Part shown: piece by piece, positions 36,413-49,382 of the stretch
How the letters are laid out: each line of letters starts with the position of its first letter
Numbering within the stretch: position 1 is the first letter of the stretch
Assembly: GCA_034008185.1 (NCBI GenBank)
Contig: CM067109.1
Span: 39,588,885 to 39,652,884 of the forward strand
Length of the DNA: 64,000 nucleotides
Source of the DNA: Gorsachius magnificus
Lineage: Eukaryota > Chordata > Aves > Pelecaniformes > Ardeidae
Direction of reading: 5' to 3'
The notes under the pieces: model-generated
What the model was told of the DNA's origin: nothing
The model's input: only the letters and a program-made list of their open reading frames with translations
The model's database searches: none
Made by a program: the position numbers and the translations under genes

Positions 36413-36631
36413 TTAGAATGGATATAAGGAAGAAATTCTTTACAATGAGGGTGGTGAAACACTGGAACAGGTTGCCCAGAGAGGTAGTGGAGGAATGTTC
36501 AAGACCAGGTTGGACAGGGCTCTGAGCAACATGATCTAGTTAGCAGTGTCCCTGCTCACTGCAGGGGGGTTGGACTGGATGACCTCTAGGGGTCCCTTCC
36601 AACCCAAAACATTCTATGATTCTATGATTCT
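36413..36631 (+). mobile_element. CR1 3' fragment (about 220 bases)
   Basis: Matches the last 220 bases of the long CR1 at 40415-40638: GATATAAGGAAGAAATTCTT, AACAGGTTGCCCAGAGAGGT, GGTTGGACTGGATGACCTCT, AGGGGTCCCTTCCAACCC and the tail ATTCTATGATTCTATGATTC. It is 5'-truncated, as most CR1 copies are. Confidence 0.92.
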
Positions 36632-36813
36632 GGTTCTTTAGTGAGTGAGATTGAATGGTTGAATACAGAGCATCAGGGAAGCGGAGCAGGAAATAGACTG
36701 GTGGAGCCGCACCTTGTCCTCCCAGAAATCTATGCAGGAACAGCCACCAAAAAGATCCCGGGATCAAAGGGAACTAGTATGTCCCCCCCTGTCAGGATGA
36801 AGGAAGGGCCTCA

Positions 36814-37541
36814 ATGGAGAGCAGTGAGTGGAAACTGGTCCGCAGTCGGGGCAGGAGGAGAACCCTTTCCTTGCCCACCATTTCTCCCCCGGTGCCTCTG
36901 CATAACAGGTATGAGGCTCTAGAGGTGGAAGACAAGGTGGTGGACGGGGTAGGTGTTGACCTATCCACATCACAGGAGGCACGAAGATCAGAAAGACCTC
37001 CCCGTCGTATCACCACTACATCCACAAGGAAGAAGAGGCGGGTAATAGTAGTGGGAGATTCCCATCTCAGGGGAACAGAGAGTCCGATATGTCGGGCTGA
37101 CCCTGCTCTTACGGAGGTCTGCTGCCTCCCAGGAGCCCGGGTTAGAGATGTCACTAGGAAACTTCCTAGCCTGGTCCAACCCTCAAACTACTATCCCTTA
37201 CTGCTCTTCCACGTGGGTGCTGATGAAGTAGCAGTAAGTAGCCCGAGGGTGATCAGAAAAGAATTCAAAGCCTTGGGGTGCTTAGTAAAGGAATCTGGAG
37301 TGCAGGTTATTTTTTCCTTGCTCCTTCCAGTGGTGGGCAGAGACACTAGGCAATACAGGCGGACTCAGTCTATTAACACGTGGCTTCATGACTGGTGTTG
37401 CCACCACAACTTTGGATTCTTTGACCATGGGATGGTCTACACAGCACCGGCTTGCTGGGTCAAATGGGAGCCAGCTTTCTCAAAGGGAAGAGGGTCTTTG
37501 CCCAGGAGCTTGTGGGGCTCATTGACAGGGCTTTAAACTAG
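36814..37541 (+). pseudogene. CR1 ORF1, GDSL/SGNH-esterase-like, frameshifted near its end
   Basis: CR1 ORF1 encodes a nucleic-acid-binding protein with an esterase-like domain (family knowledge). The open frame from ATG 36814 runs 240 codons. A basic Arg-rich N-terminus leads to KKRRVIVVGDSHLRGTE at about residues 73-89, with the GDS serine at residue 83 (codon 37060-37062). Then follow LPGARVRDVTRKLPSLV and PLLLFHVGADEV. Near 37445 one indel moves the true frame: in the next frame LLGQMGASFLKGKRVF then LVGLIDRALN runs to TAG at 37539-37541. The uncorrected frame ends at TAA 37534-37536. The GxND block of this fold reads VGADE here. Confidence 0.85.
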
Positions 37542-37543
37542 AT

Positions 37544-40500
37544 GTGAAGGGGGAAGGGGAACCTATCGGGCTTGCCAGCAACAGGCTAGGGGATGATACG
37601 CAAGGGTTAGAGGGACTGGGGGCTAGTATGAGCCCTCAACCCGTTGCCCAGCAGTGTGCCAGGGGCGCTGCAGCGAAGTTGAAGTCTGGCGGAGGTGAGC
37701 CGGAGGTTCCTGAGGTGGTAGGAGCCAACAAGGAAAAGCCTGTGAAACACCTCAAGGGAAACGAGGGGTGTTCTGCTATGAAGGTGGCGAGGATGACAGC
37801 TCAGATGAAATGCCACTATACAAATGCATGCAGCATGGGAAACAAACAGGAGGAGTTGGAAGCTATCGTGCTGCTAGAAAGCTATGACCTGATTGCCATT
37901 ACAGAAACTTGGTGGGATGAATCCCATGACTGGAATGTAGCTATTGATGGCTACAGGCTGTTCAGAAGGGACAGGCAAGGAAGGAGGGGCGGAAGCGTTG
38001 CCCTTTACATCAGGAAATCATTACAGTGTGAAGAGCTGTCCCTGACAAATAGCCACGAGCAGGTCGAAAGCTTATGGGTAAGAATCAGAGACAGAGGCAA
38101 CAAAGGGAACTTGGTGGTTGGTGTCTACTACAGGCCACCAGATCAAGAGGAGCCGACTGACGAAGCATTCTTCCTCCAACTCCAGGAGGCTTCACACTCG
38201 CAGGCTCTCGTCCTACTGGGGGACTTCAACCACCCCGACATCTGCTGGAAAACCAACACGGCAAGCTGTAGGCAATCGAGCAGGTTTCTCGAATGCATTG
38301 AGGACAACTTCTTAAGCCATGTAATAGACACCCCTACCCGAGGGGATGTGATACTGGACCTGGTGGTCACCAGTGCAAGCGAGCTCGTCGGAGTTGTCAA
38401 GATCAGAGGCAGCCTGGGCTGCAGTGATCATGCACTGGTAGAGCTTACGCTCCTGAGGGAAATGAGAAGAACAAAGAGGACAGTCAGGACCCTGAATTTT
38501 AGAAAAGCAAACCTACAGGTCCTCAAGGAGATAGTCAGAAGGACTCCCTGGGAAACGGTCCTCAGGGACAGGGGAACAGAACAGATCTGGCAGATCTTTA
38601 AGGATGTGATCCACAGAGCGCAAGAGCTCTCAATCCCCAGGTGTAAGAAATCGGGCAAAGAAGGGAAGAGACCAGCATGGCTGAGACAAGAGATGCTGGT
38701 CAAACTAAGGAGGAAGAGGGGACTGCACAGGCAGTGGAAGCAGGGACAGGCATCCTGGGAAGAGTATAGGGACGCGGTCCGGTTGTGTAGGAATGGGGTC
38801 AGGAAAGCCAAGGCACAGCTGGAGCTAAACTTGGCTAGGGGTGCAAAGAATAATAAGAAGGGTTTCTACAGGTATGTCAGCTGGAAAAGGATGGTTAAAG
38901 AAAGTGTACCCCCGCTGATGAGCGAGACTGGCTCTGGTAACAGCAGATGAGGAGAAGGCTGAGGTACTCAACAACTTTTTTGCCTCAGTCTTCACTGGCA
39001 ACCTTTCTCGTCACCTCTCCCAAGTTGATGGATGGCATGAGGGGGACCGGAAGTGCAAAACCCCTCCTGCTGTAGGAGAAGATCAGGTTTGTGACCACCT
39101 GAGGAACCTGAACGCACATAAGTCCATGGGACCTGATGTCCTGAGGGAATTGGCCGATGTAGTCGCCAAGCCACTCTCCATGATATTTGAAAAGTCATGG
39201 CAGTCAGGTGAAGTCCCTGGGGACTGGAAGAAGGGAAACATTGTGCCCATTTTCAAAAAGGGTAGAAAGGAAGACCCCAGGAACTACCGACCTGTCAGCC
39301 TCACCTCTGTGCCTGAGAAGATCATGGAACAGATCCTCCTAGAAGCTATGCTAAAGCACATGGAGGCCAGGGAGATAATTCGAGATAGCCAGCATGGCTT
39401 CACCAAGGGCAAGTCCTGTCTGATGAACCTAGTGTCTTTCTATGATGGTGTGACAGCATCAGTGGACAAGGGAAAACCAATGGACGTCATCTATCTGGAC
39501 TTCTGCAAAGCCCTTGACGCAGTCCCCCACAACATCCTTCTCTCTAAATTGGAGAGCTATGGATTTGATGGGTGGACTGTTCGGTGGATAAGGAACTGGC
39601 TGGATGGTCGCATCCAGAGGGTAGTGGTCAATGGCTCAATGTCCGGATGGAGACTGGTGACAAGTGGTGTCCCTCAGGGGTCCGTACTGGGACCGGTGCT
39701 GTTTAACGTTTCAATGACTTAGACAGCAAGATCGAGTGCACCCTCAGCAAGTTTGCAGATGACACCAAACTGAGCGGTGCGGTTGACACACCAGAAGAAC
39801 GGGATGTCATCCAGAGAGACCTGGACAGGCTGGAGAGGTGGGCCTGTGTGAACCTCATGAGGTTCAACAAGGCCAAGTGCAAGGTCCTGCACCTGGGTCG
39901 GGGTAACCCCCAGTATAAGTACAGGCTAGGGGAAGAAAGGATCGAGAGCAGCCCTGCTGAGAGGGACTTGGGTGTGCTGGTGGACGAAAAGCTGGACATG
40001 AGCCAGCAATGTGCCCTGGCAGCCCAGAAGGCCAACCGTACCGTGGGCTGTATCAAGAGAAGCGTGGCCAGCAGGTTGAGGGAGGTGATTCTGCCCCTCT
40101 ACTCTGCTCTGGTGAGACCTCACCTAGAGTACTGCGTCCAGCTCTGGAGCCCTCAGCACAAGAAGGACATGGAACTGTTGGAGCGGGTCCAGAGGAGGGC
40201 TACTAAAATGATCCGAGGGCTGGAGCACCTCTCTTATGAGGACAGGCTGAGAGTGTTGGGGTTGTTCAGCCTGGAGAAGAGAAGGCTGCAGGGAGACCTG
40301 ATTACGGCCTTTCAGTACTTAAAGGGGGCCTATAAGAAAGATAGGGAAAATCTTTTTAGTAGGGCCAGCTGTGTCAGGACAAGGGGTAATGGTTTTAAAC
40401 TAAACCAGGGTAGGTTTAGACTAGATATAAGGAAGAAATTCTTTACAATGAGGGTGGTAAAGCACTGGAACAGGTTGCCCAGAGAGGTAGTGGAGGCCCC

Positions 40501-40600
40501 ATCCCTGGGAACATTCCAGGTTGGACGGGGCTCTGAGCAGCCTGATCTAGTTAGCGGTGTCCCTACTCACTGCAGGGGGGTTGGGCTAGATGACCTCTAG
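37544..40600 (+). pseudogene. CR1 ORF2 (APE endonuclease and reverse transcriptase), two frameshifts
   Basis: ORF2 makes the nicking endonuclease and reverse transcriptase for target-primed integration. The first open part (37544-38950) holds the endonuclease: HYTNACSMGNKQEELE (residues 91-106), ITETWWDESHDW (119-130), LLGDFNHPDICW (224-235) and GCSDHALVE (292-300), so the catalytic residues are retained. A one-base shift near 38935 moves to the frame open to 39722: [34 protein letters not shown] and [15 protein letters not shown] small deletion near 39710 moves to the frame running to 40600, with the catalytic FADDTKLSG at about 39752. The C-terminal part includes [20 protein letters not shown]. 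No stop codons interrupt apart from the shifts. Confidence 0.9.
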
Positions 40601-40638
40601 GGGTCCCTTCCAACCCAAAACATTCTATGATTCTATGA

Positions 40639-43019
40639 ATGCCATTCCCTTTAGCCACTAAGTACCTTAAGAAGAAACAAGGAAACGGGTACAATTTAAT
40701 AGAAAATTTTCTGTTTCTTCCAGTGTTTTATTGTTATTTGCTGCTTGGGAAAACTTTAGAAACTGAGAGAGTACGGGTGGATTCCAACCTGCAGGTTTGC
40801 TTCTTTGAGATGTCATTTCAGTGACCTAGGGCCCTGGTGCAGGTTTCAGCGTTGGGTTTTTTTTTTGTTTTTTCTAGGACAGGCCATATGAATATAAAAC
40901 GAAACTGATATTGAGTTGTGCTAATGAAATGTTGTTATAAAAGTAAGGTATTTAGCTTCAATACCTTGGCTCGTGTCCAAACTGAATAGTTACAGTCTGC
41001 CAATTTAAAGTCTTTCAGTTTTAGTTGGAAATTGTTTTCTTTCTTATTTTTTCAACCTAAGTATATAATGTGTTTATAAGCCAATAAAACCTTTTGTCTT
41101 TTTCTCTAGAAAGGTTGGATTTTTTAACAATTGGTTCCTTTAGTTTCTATAATACTTGAGCATGCTTTGACATTCAGAGAGAAGTGTGTAAACGGAATGG
41201 AGGTCTTCACCTAAGTGAGCATGCTCAGGCCCGAGTGTTTCTAATGATGACCTGCATGGCTGGACTTGTCCTGGATCATTGCAAAGTTTTGTGAGAGCTT
41301 TAAAGTAGTCTAGCATGACTAAACTTTGTAGCTCTTGATCCTTACTCCCAAAGCAGTTTTGCACACTGGTAGAAAGGACTTTATTCTTCTTGCTCTTACC
41401 TCTTACCACTGTAACTCCCATAATGTTGTACCATGTGGTACATACACCGATGTTCCACAAGAATACTGTCTATTGGAACAGAAGAAAACTTGTATGCAGG
41501 AACACAAGTTTCCATGGAAGAGGATTTCAAAAATTTAGTGATGCATAACATTTGCCAGTAATAAATTAATTATTTATTTTGATTTAAGAACTCTTTTTGA
41601 TCTCGAGCTATGGGCTTGACAGTGAAAATGGAGCAGTATGTTATGGCCAGTTGCACTGTCACATTGATAGTTCATTTTAAATAACTGTGCAGAATTCCTT
41701 TCCACATTAGAAAAATTATCTTATTTAGCAGGTACCTAATTTTATTAATTCTTTACCTTAATTTTAAAAATACAAAAATACGTTGTGTTACAAAGAAAAA
41801 CAGAATAAAAAATTATTAGTTAGTCATGCTTACTAACATTTAAACCCAAATATGCTCAGAAGGATTTTTCCAGAGTAATAAAAAGAATGCAAGAATTTTC
41901 ATTGTTTTGCTTCATTACTGAAATTAAGGGAAGAAACCAAGCAAAGTAAAATGGTGTGCATTCTTCTGTTTATATACATACATTACATATGGAAGGAATA
42001 AGAAAAATATCAAATTAATTTTATTCCAGTTTTTCTTTCTCTCATATAATTTTAAATAGGTTAATATTTATTACATTCTTCTCCTTGTTTTTATAAAAAT
42101 AAAACTGAAGCTTGAAATGGATATTTCTTTCCTTCTCATGATAGCTTTTTCTATTTTATGCACACAAACAGCTTTTTATGTTATGTATGTTGACCTCTGT
42201 GAGGTTTTGACTGACTTGTTTCAGCTATAAAGCCTTTATGAACATAAGAGTTGAAAAATGAGGTAGGAGCAGGCCAGAATGTAGGTCATGCCAAACTGCA
42301 TTTACCAAGGTACTATCACCGAAAAGGGGATGCAACAAGAGAAGCTGCTAAAAACTCTTGCCTTTACACTGGGCCACAAGCATGCTCTGGAGAAAACGTT
42401 CATCTGTTCCCACAGCATCTAAACCCCACTTCACAGTAACTTGCAAACTACTGCCAGCAAAGCAGCTTAGGAATCTTGAGACCAGGCTGTAAAACATGTT
42501 CAGGGCAAGAACTACCTCCTTGTTTGTGTTTGAACTGTATCTATTACAGATAAATCCTAATCCATGAGGATTAGGTGTTCAGATACAACATACATAGGGA
42601 TAATTTAGGAAGCATGCATTTAATTAGTGATCAATGAATACTTGAGTTTGTAGGGAAACTGTTCACTCTGCTCCAGCAAATCATCTCTTTTAGTCATTGA
42701 GCCTTGCTGTACAAGGGATGGAAACAGAACTATGGTTTGGCTATGAACAATCTGAGAGTAGGGGACAGATTGTGTATGTAACACTATTTGGCTGCCACTT
42801 TCACATTGCCCATTTTGCTATAATCAATAGCCAAACTATAATTGATCCAGGACAGCAAGATAGACAAGTGCATTATATGAGAGCAGATAAAAGAACACAT
42901 TTTCAAACAAACTGGAATTTCATAACATTTTAATAATTCTGATAAGCTTTTCCCTGTTTGCCGATTATGTCTAGAACTGAAAGAGCTGGAATTTAAATTA
43001 TTTTTTTTAATTTGTTTAG
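40639..43019. other. SNCAIP intron 4 (by coding exon), 3' part
   Basis: Unique A/T-rich intron sequence between the CR1 and the fifth coding exon. I see no named repeat and no conserved open frame. The stretch 35775-36378 at the other end of the intron is likewise featureless. Confidence 0.55.
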
Positions 43020-43133
43020 AATGGTCAGCTGGAGTGTGTTCGGTGGATGGTGAGCGAAACAGAAGCTATTGCAGAATTAAGTTGCTCAAAGGACCACCCA
43101 AGCCTTATTCATTATGCAGGTTGCTATGGCCAG
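43020..43133 (+). CDS. SNCAIP: Synphilin-1, fifth coding exon (residues 392-429), ankyrin region
   Basis: 114 bases, 38 codons, phase 0 at both ends. It begins NGQLECVRWMVSETEAIAEL and ends SLIHYAGCYGQ, nearly identical to mammals (His replaces Phe in SKDHPSL). The acceptor is TTGTTTAG at 43019 and the donor CAG|GTATGA at 43134. The segment covers the second helix of one ankyrin-like repeat and the start of the next (LIHYAGCYGQ). The intron before it contains the near-complete CR1 element, yet both splice sites are intact. Confidence 0.97.
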
Positions 43134-46100
43134 GTATGACTTTCATTTACTTTTTCAAATAGATTATCTAGATGTTCATACAAGAATTTCAGTTTAAAGC
43201 ATCTTTATAATTTTGTGGCTTTTAATTACAGGTGTTCTTAATTGGTTCAAAGAGCAAAATCTTTTTGCACTTAATCTGTGTATTTTTTTCAGTATTTTCC
43301 CTCTTACATCCTTTTTTTTCTTTTTTTTTCTTTTTTTTTTTTTTTATAAGTTTTAAGTAACGGAGAAGATTAGCTAGCATGTTAGGCCAATTTATAAATC
43401 CCAAGAACATCTAGGGAAATTAGCTGTCATGATCCTTAGGGGACTCCTAGGACACATCAGAAAATCGTCAAACATTTTGGGATAGTTCACACTGTCTTTC
43501 CAGGAGAGACTAATTTCAAAAAATTTTGGCAAATTGTGACAATTTAGGAATTCAATATACTGGAAGTGAAGTGAAGTGTGGTGAAACTTGAACATCATCT
43601 GTCTAGCTCTAGCCAGTTTTACTGAGAATTACATATAAAAATACATTGTGAACCAATCCTGTTCCACACCTAACTTATCTATAAATCTAATGATGAGAAA
43701 CCACAGAAGTACAGCATTTCAGTGCTTTGCTAATGTCTGGGGAAACATATAGCACTTAATCGCACCATATTCTCTTCCCACAAAGTCTGTTTTTCCTAAG
43801 TAGACCTTGCAATAACCCCTCTTCAAAGGACCTTCTCCAGGACCTACTATGCAAGGAATAGGGATTGGTTATTCTTCTCTAATCTCTTTGGCAGATGGGC
43901 CACTTTATCACCCAGTTTCTTCAACAGACATTAAGGATAAATGCAGAAAGCCCACTATTTTTGGGCTAATTCTTTTTTTCTCTTACTTGTTAAGAGAGAA
44001 CAAGCAAAATGTAACCACTAAGAAAATTATATTTTTCTTTCCTGTACAAGTGTGGTTGTCTCATTCAGTGCCATACAGTTACTGTGGCATGTTTCTGCTG
44101 TTAACTGATCCTGTCCAAGCATGAATTTACTGGAACGGGAGGGAAAGAAAGGGAGCAGGTTTGTAAGGCTATGGAGCTGAGGTCTACCCTTTCTCCTGCT
44201 GTTTCCATAGGCACACAGCCCCCCTTGTTTTCATGCTGTGCAAAGGTCTCCATTGCCTTTTCTCCACTCACCTATTATGCAGATGTTACTGGTGCAGGTT
44301 AGGGCCTTGTTGGATATACTAATTGATTGTGTGCTGCTTTCCATAGCAAGTTTGGCCTGTAAACCTAGCACTGAATGCAGGGAGGCTGAGCGCCAGATCA
44401 GAACTGGATTTGAGAAAGGCATGTTTGCTACTGGGAAGAAAAAGTTTGGAAGAGAAAGTTTTGTGTGAACTTACATTCATATCTTCAATTGATTAGCCTA
44501 ATTTTTTCCTCATCACTAAAGATATTTATACAAACTAAATCCAGTGAAGCTTTGTTTTTTTTCAGTGAGCTATGCTGTCTGCTGCCAGGAACAGATCTGG
44601 CACACTTTATCTAGATTCTTTTCAGAGCAGGACGGAAGCTCTACCAGTTAAGAAACACCAGCTACAATCAGCCACCCGTGAAATTTAAAAAGGTGATATA
44701 TAAATTGCTGCCAAATTTTCTTAGTTAGCTGAATGCCAAAGAAAGTTCACATGTAATGTCAATTGTCTTTTTTTTTATAATCCAGAAACATCTTGCAAAC
44801 ATGAGGGAATGTTGAGGCTGAAGGGATGCCAGACTATCTTACCCAACTGTGTTAAGAAGAAAAAACTTCGAGAAATTCAAATGCATGGTTGGCGCTATAC
44901 TCGAAGCTTTAATTTATTTTACCATTACTTACACAAGAGATAATCCATGTAAACACTGGTCTTGGCAGAATTACAAGAGTAATATTTTTACAAGGAAGAC
45001 CTGTTATTGAATCACTTTCTAAAAGAGTCAGTCCATCCATTGTTTCCCCCAGGCATTAGGCATGTGCACCATATTTTTCTTCAATAAATATCATTTAGAA
45101 TGGGCAGCCAAAGGGAGTTTGTAGCAAAGCTCCTATGTTAAAGGTCATCAAACCACAACCATGGACTGACTCCAGAGTCATCTCAAGAATATTATAATTG
45201 TCCAGTGAGAGAGGAACCTCATGAGTTCATCTGATGGAAGAGGAGAAGAGCTTAAAGTCAAGCTGTAGCCTGGTCAGCACACCTCCTAGCAAGGACTTCT
45301 TTAAGCATGGGATTATGCAAGAAGCAGCCATGGTTGTTGGCAGTCTTCTCCATGCTGGGCATAAGTCATGGTACGTGGCAGATTGTGTACCAGCTGTGTC
45401 TGGCACAGTCACCGTGTGACAGGACAGTGATGCAGTCCTAGGTGCACATAGTAGGTCCTGACTAAAAGCTTCACAGGACTGTAATTTCTTTCCAACGTGG
45501 ATGTTGTGGTAGCATGGACTGCACAGGTAAGAGGCAGAGAGTGGGAAATGCCAAGGCTTTGTTGCCTCTGAGCTCCAGAGAGTCTAGGGAGCCTTCAAGG
45601 AACCAGAACTACAGCATGGCTGAGGACCTAGAAGGTGTTCAGTGCACCACTTGGTGGTGGTGTAGTGCTGGAGAGCTCAGTGGGGAAGAGTGTGTGACAT
45701 TCAGATATGCAAATGCCTAACAATACACCTTTTTAACACCTCAGGATGTTTGCCTTTCTGTCTAATGTCATTTTTGCATTTTTGTCTTGTTCTCACTAAC
45801 TCCTACTCCTCTACTGGGAATGGAAACTGGGAATAGCATCTTATTTAATATTGAGTAATGGGGCTAGGATTAGCTGTAGAGTCAGTACTTTCACCACACT
45901 AATCCTTCCATTTTTAGTCCATTTAGTTGGTCTTTATTAGTTGTTCTTTCTGCTCTGAAAGCCAACTGATGGAGCCAAAGTCTGCATCCTGTCCCAAACC
46001 AGAATTTACATATTGTGACATTTTCCCAGAATCTTTTTTTAGGGACGTTTGAATTATTGTAGGTCTAGAATATGCCAGAGATATGTTAACCACTGCTACA

Positions 46101-48195
46101 ACATAAGACCATTGTAGGTCTCAAAATTATCAGATATAATGAATAATTCATCAGTATTTATCAGTTCCTGTTACATAACAAATATGTGATTATTTTCCAT
46201 TATCTTAATATCATTAATTTATTATCCTTAATTTTGTCTTAAAAAATTGAGTTGATGACTATAAACCTATCCCCAAGAACACTTTTCTTCCAAATACATA
46301 ATGTGTTACTAAAGTGATATATATTTTAATTTATGCTGATTTCATTTTTCCTAGATGTAAGTGAAGAAAATAGCTGTTTTCTTTTTTTTTTGTCAAGAAT
46401 GCATTTCTTAAAAAAACATAGTCATTTGAGAGAAACACCAACTGAGTAGGCCTCTGACTTTGTCACTGTGATCAGTTGATGCACAGGCAGTCCCTAAGAA
46501 CAGATGATTGCATTTAGCCATCCAGGCACTTGTTTTCCATGTTGATAAGATAAATGACTAGAAAGCATCATTTGCTCCATGCTGATCATGCTCATAAAAT
46601 TACAGAACATGCTTAACATTCTGGTCCCTATTACTTTCCAAAAAAATATATAATTTCAAAGCTATAGTTGTCTTCCAATTCTGCAGAGGAATTTTGCTAA
46701 AATATTTTTCTTTTAATTATTAAAACATAAGGGCAATTCATAGAAGGAGGGTAATCCTTCTTCACTGCTGGCCAACACCACAGGCATCTCAAGAAATTGC
46801 TTGAAAGTATTTTAAAAGGGATATGTGATCTGAAGTCATCTCTCCATGCTGGCTGTCAGCTGGATTGGGCATTCAGCCAAGGAGAAGTAAAAATACCTAT
46901 CCCTTCACCCTGTAATGAAAACAAAACTGCTGTTAAAGTGGAAATATGAAGAAGATAAGTTCCAGACAGACTAGCCCTCTGAAGTAGTAAGCAGAGACCC
47001 AGGTGCTTGAATGGGCAGAATCGTTTGGAGGAGACCTAGAAGAGTCTGAGGATCCATCTCCTTTTCCTTGACATTAAAATTTCTGTGGTACTTTTATGCA
47101 AAAAAAAAGAGGTTTATACCCAAGAGGTTTATTCCTACCTAGAATTTCCTTTCCTCATTTTTATTCTTTCTCTTTTCCTACCTGATTACTGCTCAGGCTC
47201 CTAGACATGCTTTCAGTACTGTTTTATTTAGGTACACTTCACTCTTACAGACCCATGTATGCAAAAGCTGGGAGTACAGCTGTAGTCAGCTATCCTTTAA
47301 TGGACCTCAATTTTTTGTGTAATCTATAGATTTATTCTAGATTTTCAATATGTATGACATTCAACAGGGCACAATGAAATTTAATGTGGAGAGGCATGGA
47401 AGGTTCCTAGAGAGAAAAAGATTTTTCCAAATAAACCTACTGGGGAAAATAAGAAACAAAATAAGCTGAGTGCACATATATAAACTCTCCATTGCTAGAA
47501 AAGAATACCCATATAAAAGTCTATTACACCTGTATACACACACAAAATGCAATGTTAAAAAGAATGAAGTTGAGACCTCAGTTTTGGCTTCACTTTTACT
47601 TGCAAGTTTTGCATTCCAAGACTCCCCTTCCTTCCCAACATGCAGGCACATACAAATGGTCCATTAGTCAATACACTGAGAGCTCAGCATAGAGAGATTT
47701 CCTGGTTTTAGTTGTTTTGCTTCTCATCTTGCACAACAGCCCAGAGCTGGGGCATGATAGTAGATCTGAAGAATCTAACTGCTTAGCTCTGTGATCTGCA
47801 CATGCTCCCATTTTAATTTTCCAAAGAGGCTTGTGAAGTTTCACCGAATTTAATGAGCTGATTTTCAGATTGACAGAGAGGCTGTTCTGCCTCAGGTCTC
47901 CTTTCCAACGTACAGGCATACATGCTTTTTAATGTATAATTTCTCAGAATATTTTTCCTATTAAGTCATTTTATAAAACAAATAAAGTATTTTGGCTTAT
48001 TTCCTTGAGGGGCAAAAAAAAAAAAACAACAGAGGCAGACCTATGATACACTAAGACCTACAAAGTTAAGAGAGACTGAAAAAAAGGAATTATTGGACAG
48101 TATTAGTAACAGATGACAGTACCAGTGTTCCTCTAGCACATTTAGCTTTTCATTATTTCTTATCTTTTGTGACATCTCTTTCCTCCTCCCCCTAG
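43134..48195. other. SNCAIP intron 5 (by coding exon)
   Basis: About 5 kb with no mobile element that I can name. A T-rich run is at 43309-43346. Short open frames at 43849-44124, 45234-45419 and 45514-45720 show no domain or relation to the synphilin frame. The acceptor tract (CCTCCTCCCCCTAG) ends the intron. Confidence 0.55.
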
Positions 48196-48321
48196 GAGAA
48201 AATCCTTCTGTGGCTTCTTCAGTTTATGCAAGAACAAGGGATTTCACTGGATGAAGTGGACCAGGATGGAAATACTGCTGTTCACATAGCTGCTCAACAT
48301 GGCTACCTAGGATGTATACAG
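48196..48321 (+). CDS. SNCAIP: Synphilin-1, sixth coding exon (residues 430-471), canonical ankyrin repeat
   Basis: 126 bases, 42 codons, phase 0 at both ends. The acceptor CTCCCCCTAG ends at 48195 and the donor is CAG|GTAGAG at 48322. The product starts EKILLWLLQFMQEQGISLDE and contains the textbook ankyrin core DQDGNTAVHIAAQHGYLGCIQ. That repeat is completed by the first residues of the next exon (TLVEYGANV). The change from Val-Ala-Ser (mammal) to Ile-Ala-Ala in the helix is conservative. Confidence 0.97.
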
Positions 48322-49382
48322 GTAGAGTGTTAGCTATATCAGAAACCTCTTTGCATCAAACTTGAATGACAACAACCATTAAAGTGGTTATAGGAGACCT
48401 TACAAGTGGGAATAATTATTGATACATTAACATATACTAGAAGAAAGAACTTTAAACCAGTAGAACTCAGGCTGAAATACCAAAAAGCTCTGGGTTTTGG
48501 ATTCTATTCTCCATTATGCTATTGTTAGCCTAAAGTAACTGTTGTATTCCAAGAAGAAGGCATGATTATACTGCTTATACATAAGCAGCTAATGTGTGGT
48601 TTTATGTTACAAAAGGGCAGCCAGCGTAGATATGCATACTCTGCTTACTGTTCTGATATTTTCCTTCTGTTTCTTTTTCCAACGAATAGTTGTAGCTTTC
48701 CTGCTTAGGGGAAGTCTAAGAGATAAGTTTCTTCTATGTTGAAGGATTTCCACCTTGAGTAAACCATCCTTTCCAGACTTGTAATCTTTGAATGTATCTA
48801 TGCCAAACAATGCAGCATGATGGTGATTCCTAACTAATTCTTAGTGAATCAGCTTGGCCACTGAAAGCAATATAGTTCTGTTGTACAGAGCTGCTGAAAA
48901 GGGTAGTTTGTCCTCCTGAGAAGGCTTATACAGCTACGGTACTTTTGTGAGCCATATCTGAATAAAGAGATAATAAACGGTTTGGATACCTCTGCACAGT
49001 ACCAGGGTTCAATGCAGACATACCAAAAAAGCTGTAGGGTTGAACTGGGTGGCTAGGTGAAGCATCTCAACTTAGCGTTGAATTGCAGATATATCCCCTG
49101 TCCATCAAAGTTACTGGAACCATTAGTGACAGGGGCACATTTCAGTATTTTTTGTTGTTCTCACTTTGAGTGAAAGCTGTTTTGGGAAGAAATGATAATA
49201 AAATTATTCCAGAAAATTGCAGAAAGGTATTTGAGAAAGAAATTAGTCATTGGAGAAGAATAGATAAAGGAATAAATAACCATATGGCAGAAAGGCAAGA
49301 GATAGAAATCAAAGTCATCAAGTCAAGTAGGGGAGGAAAACATGTCTAAGAAGGAGTAATACTTCTCAGAGTCTGAGGACTC

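Larger units (their letters stand above)
36632..40638 (+). mobile_element. Near-complete CR1 LINE with ORF1 and ORF2
   Basis: A roughly 4-kb CR1 on the sense strand of SNCAIP intron 4. It has a 5' region (36632-36813), an ORF1 with a GDSL-type domain (36814-37541), an ORF2 with endonuclease and reverse transcriptase (37544-40600), and a 3' end GGTTGGGCTAGATGACCTC, AGGGGTCCCTTCCAACCC, ATTCTATGATTCTATGA. Three indel frameshifts (near 37445, 38935 and 39710) and no other disabling changes that I can see mean it was active fairly recently but is now dead. The exact 5' end is uncertain. Confidence 0.9.
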
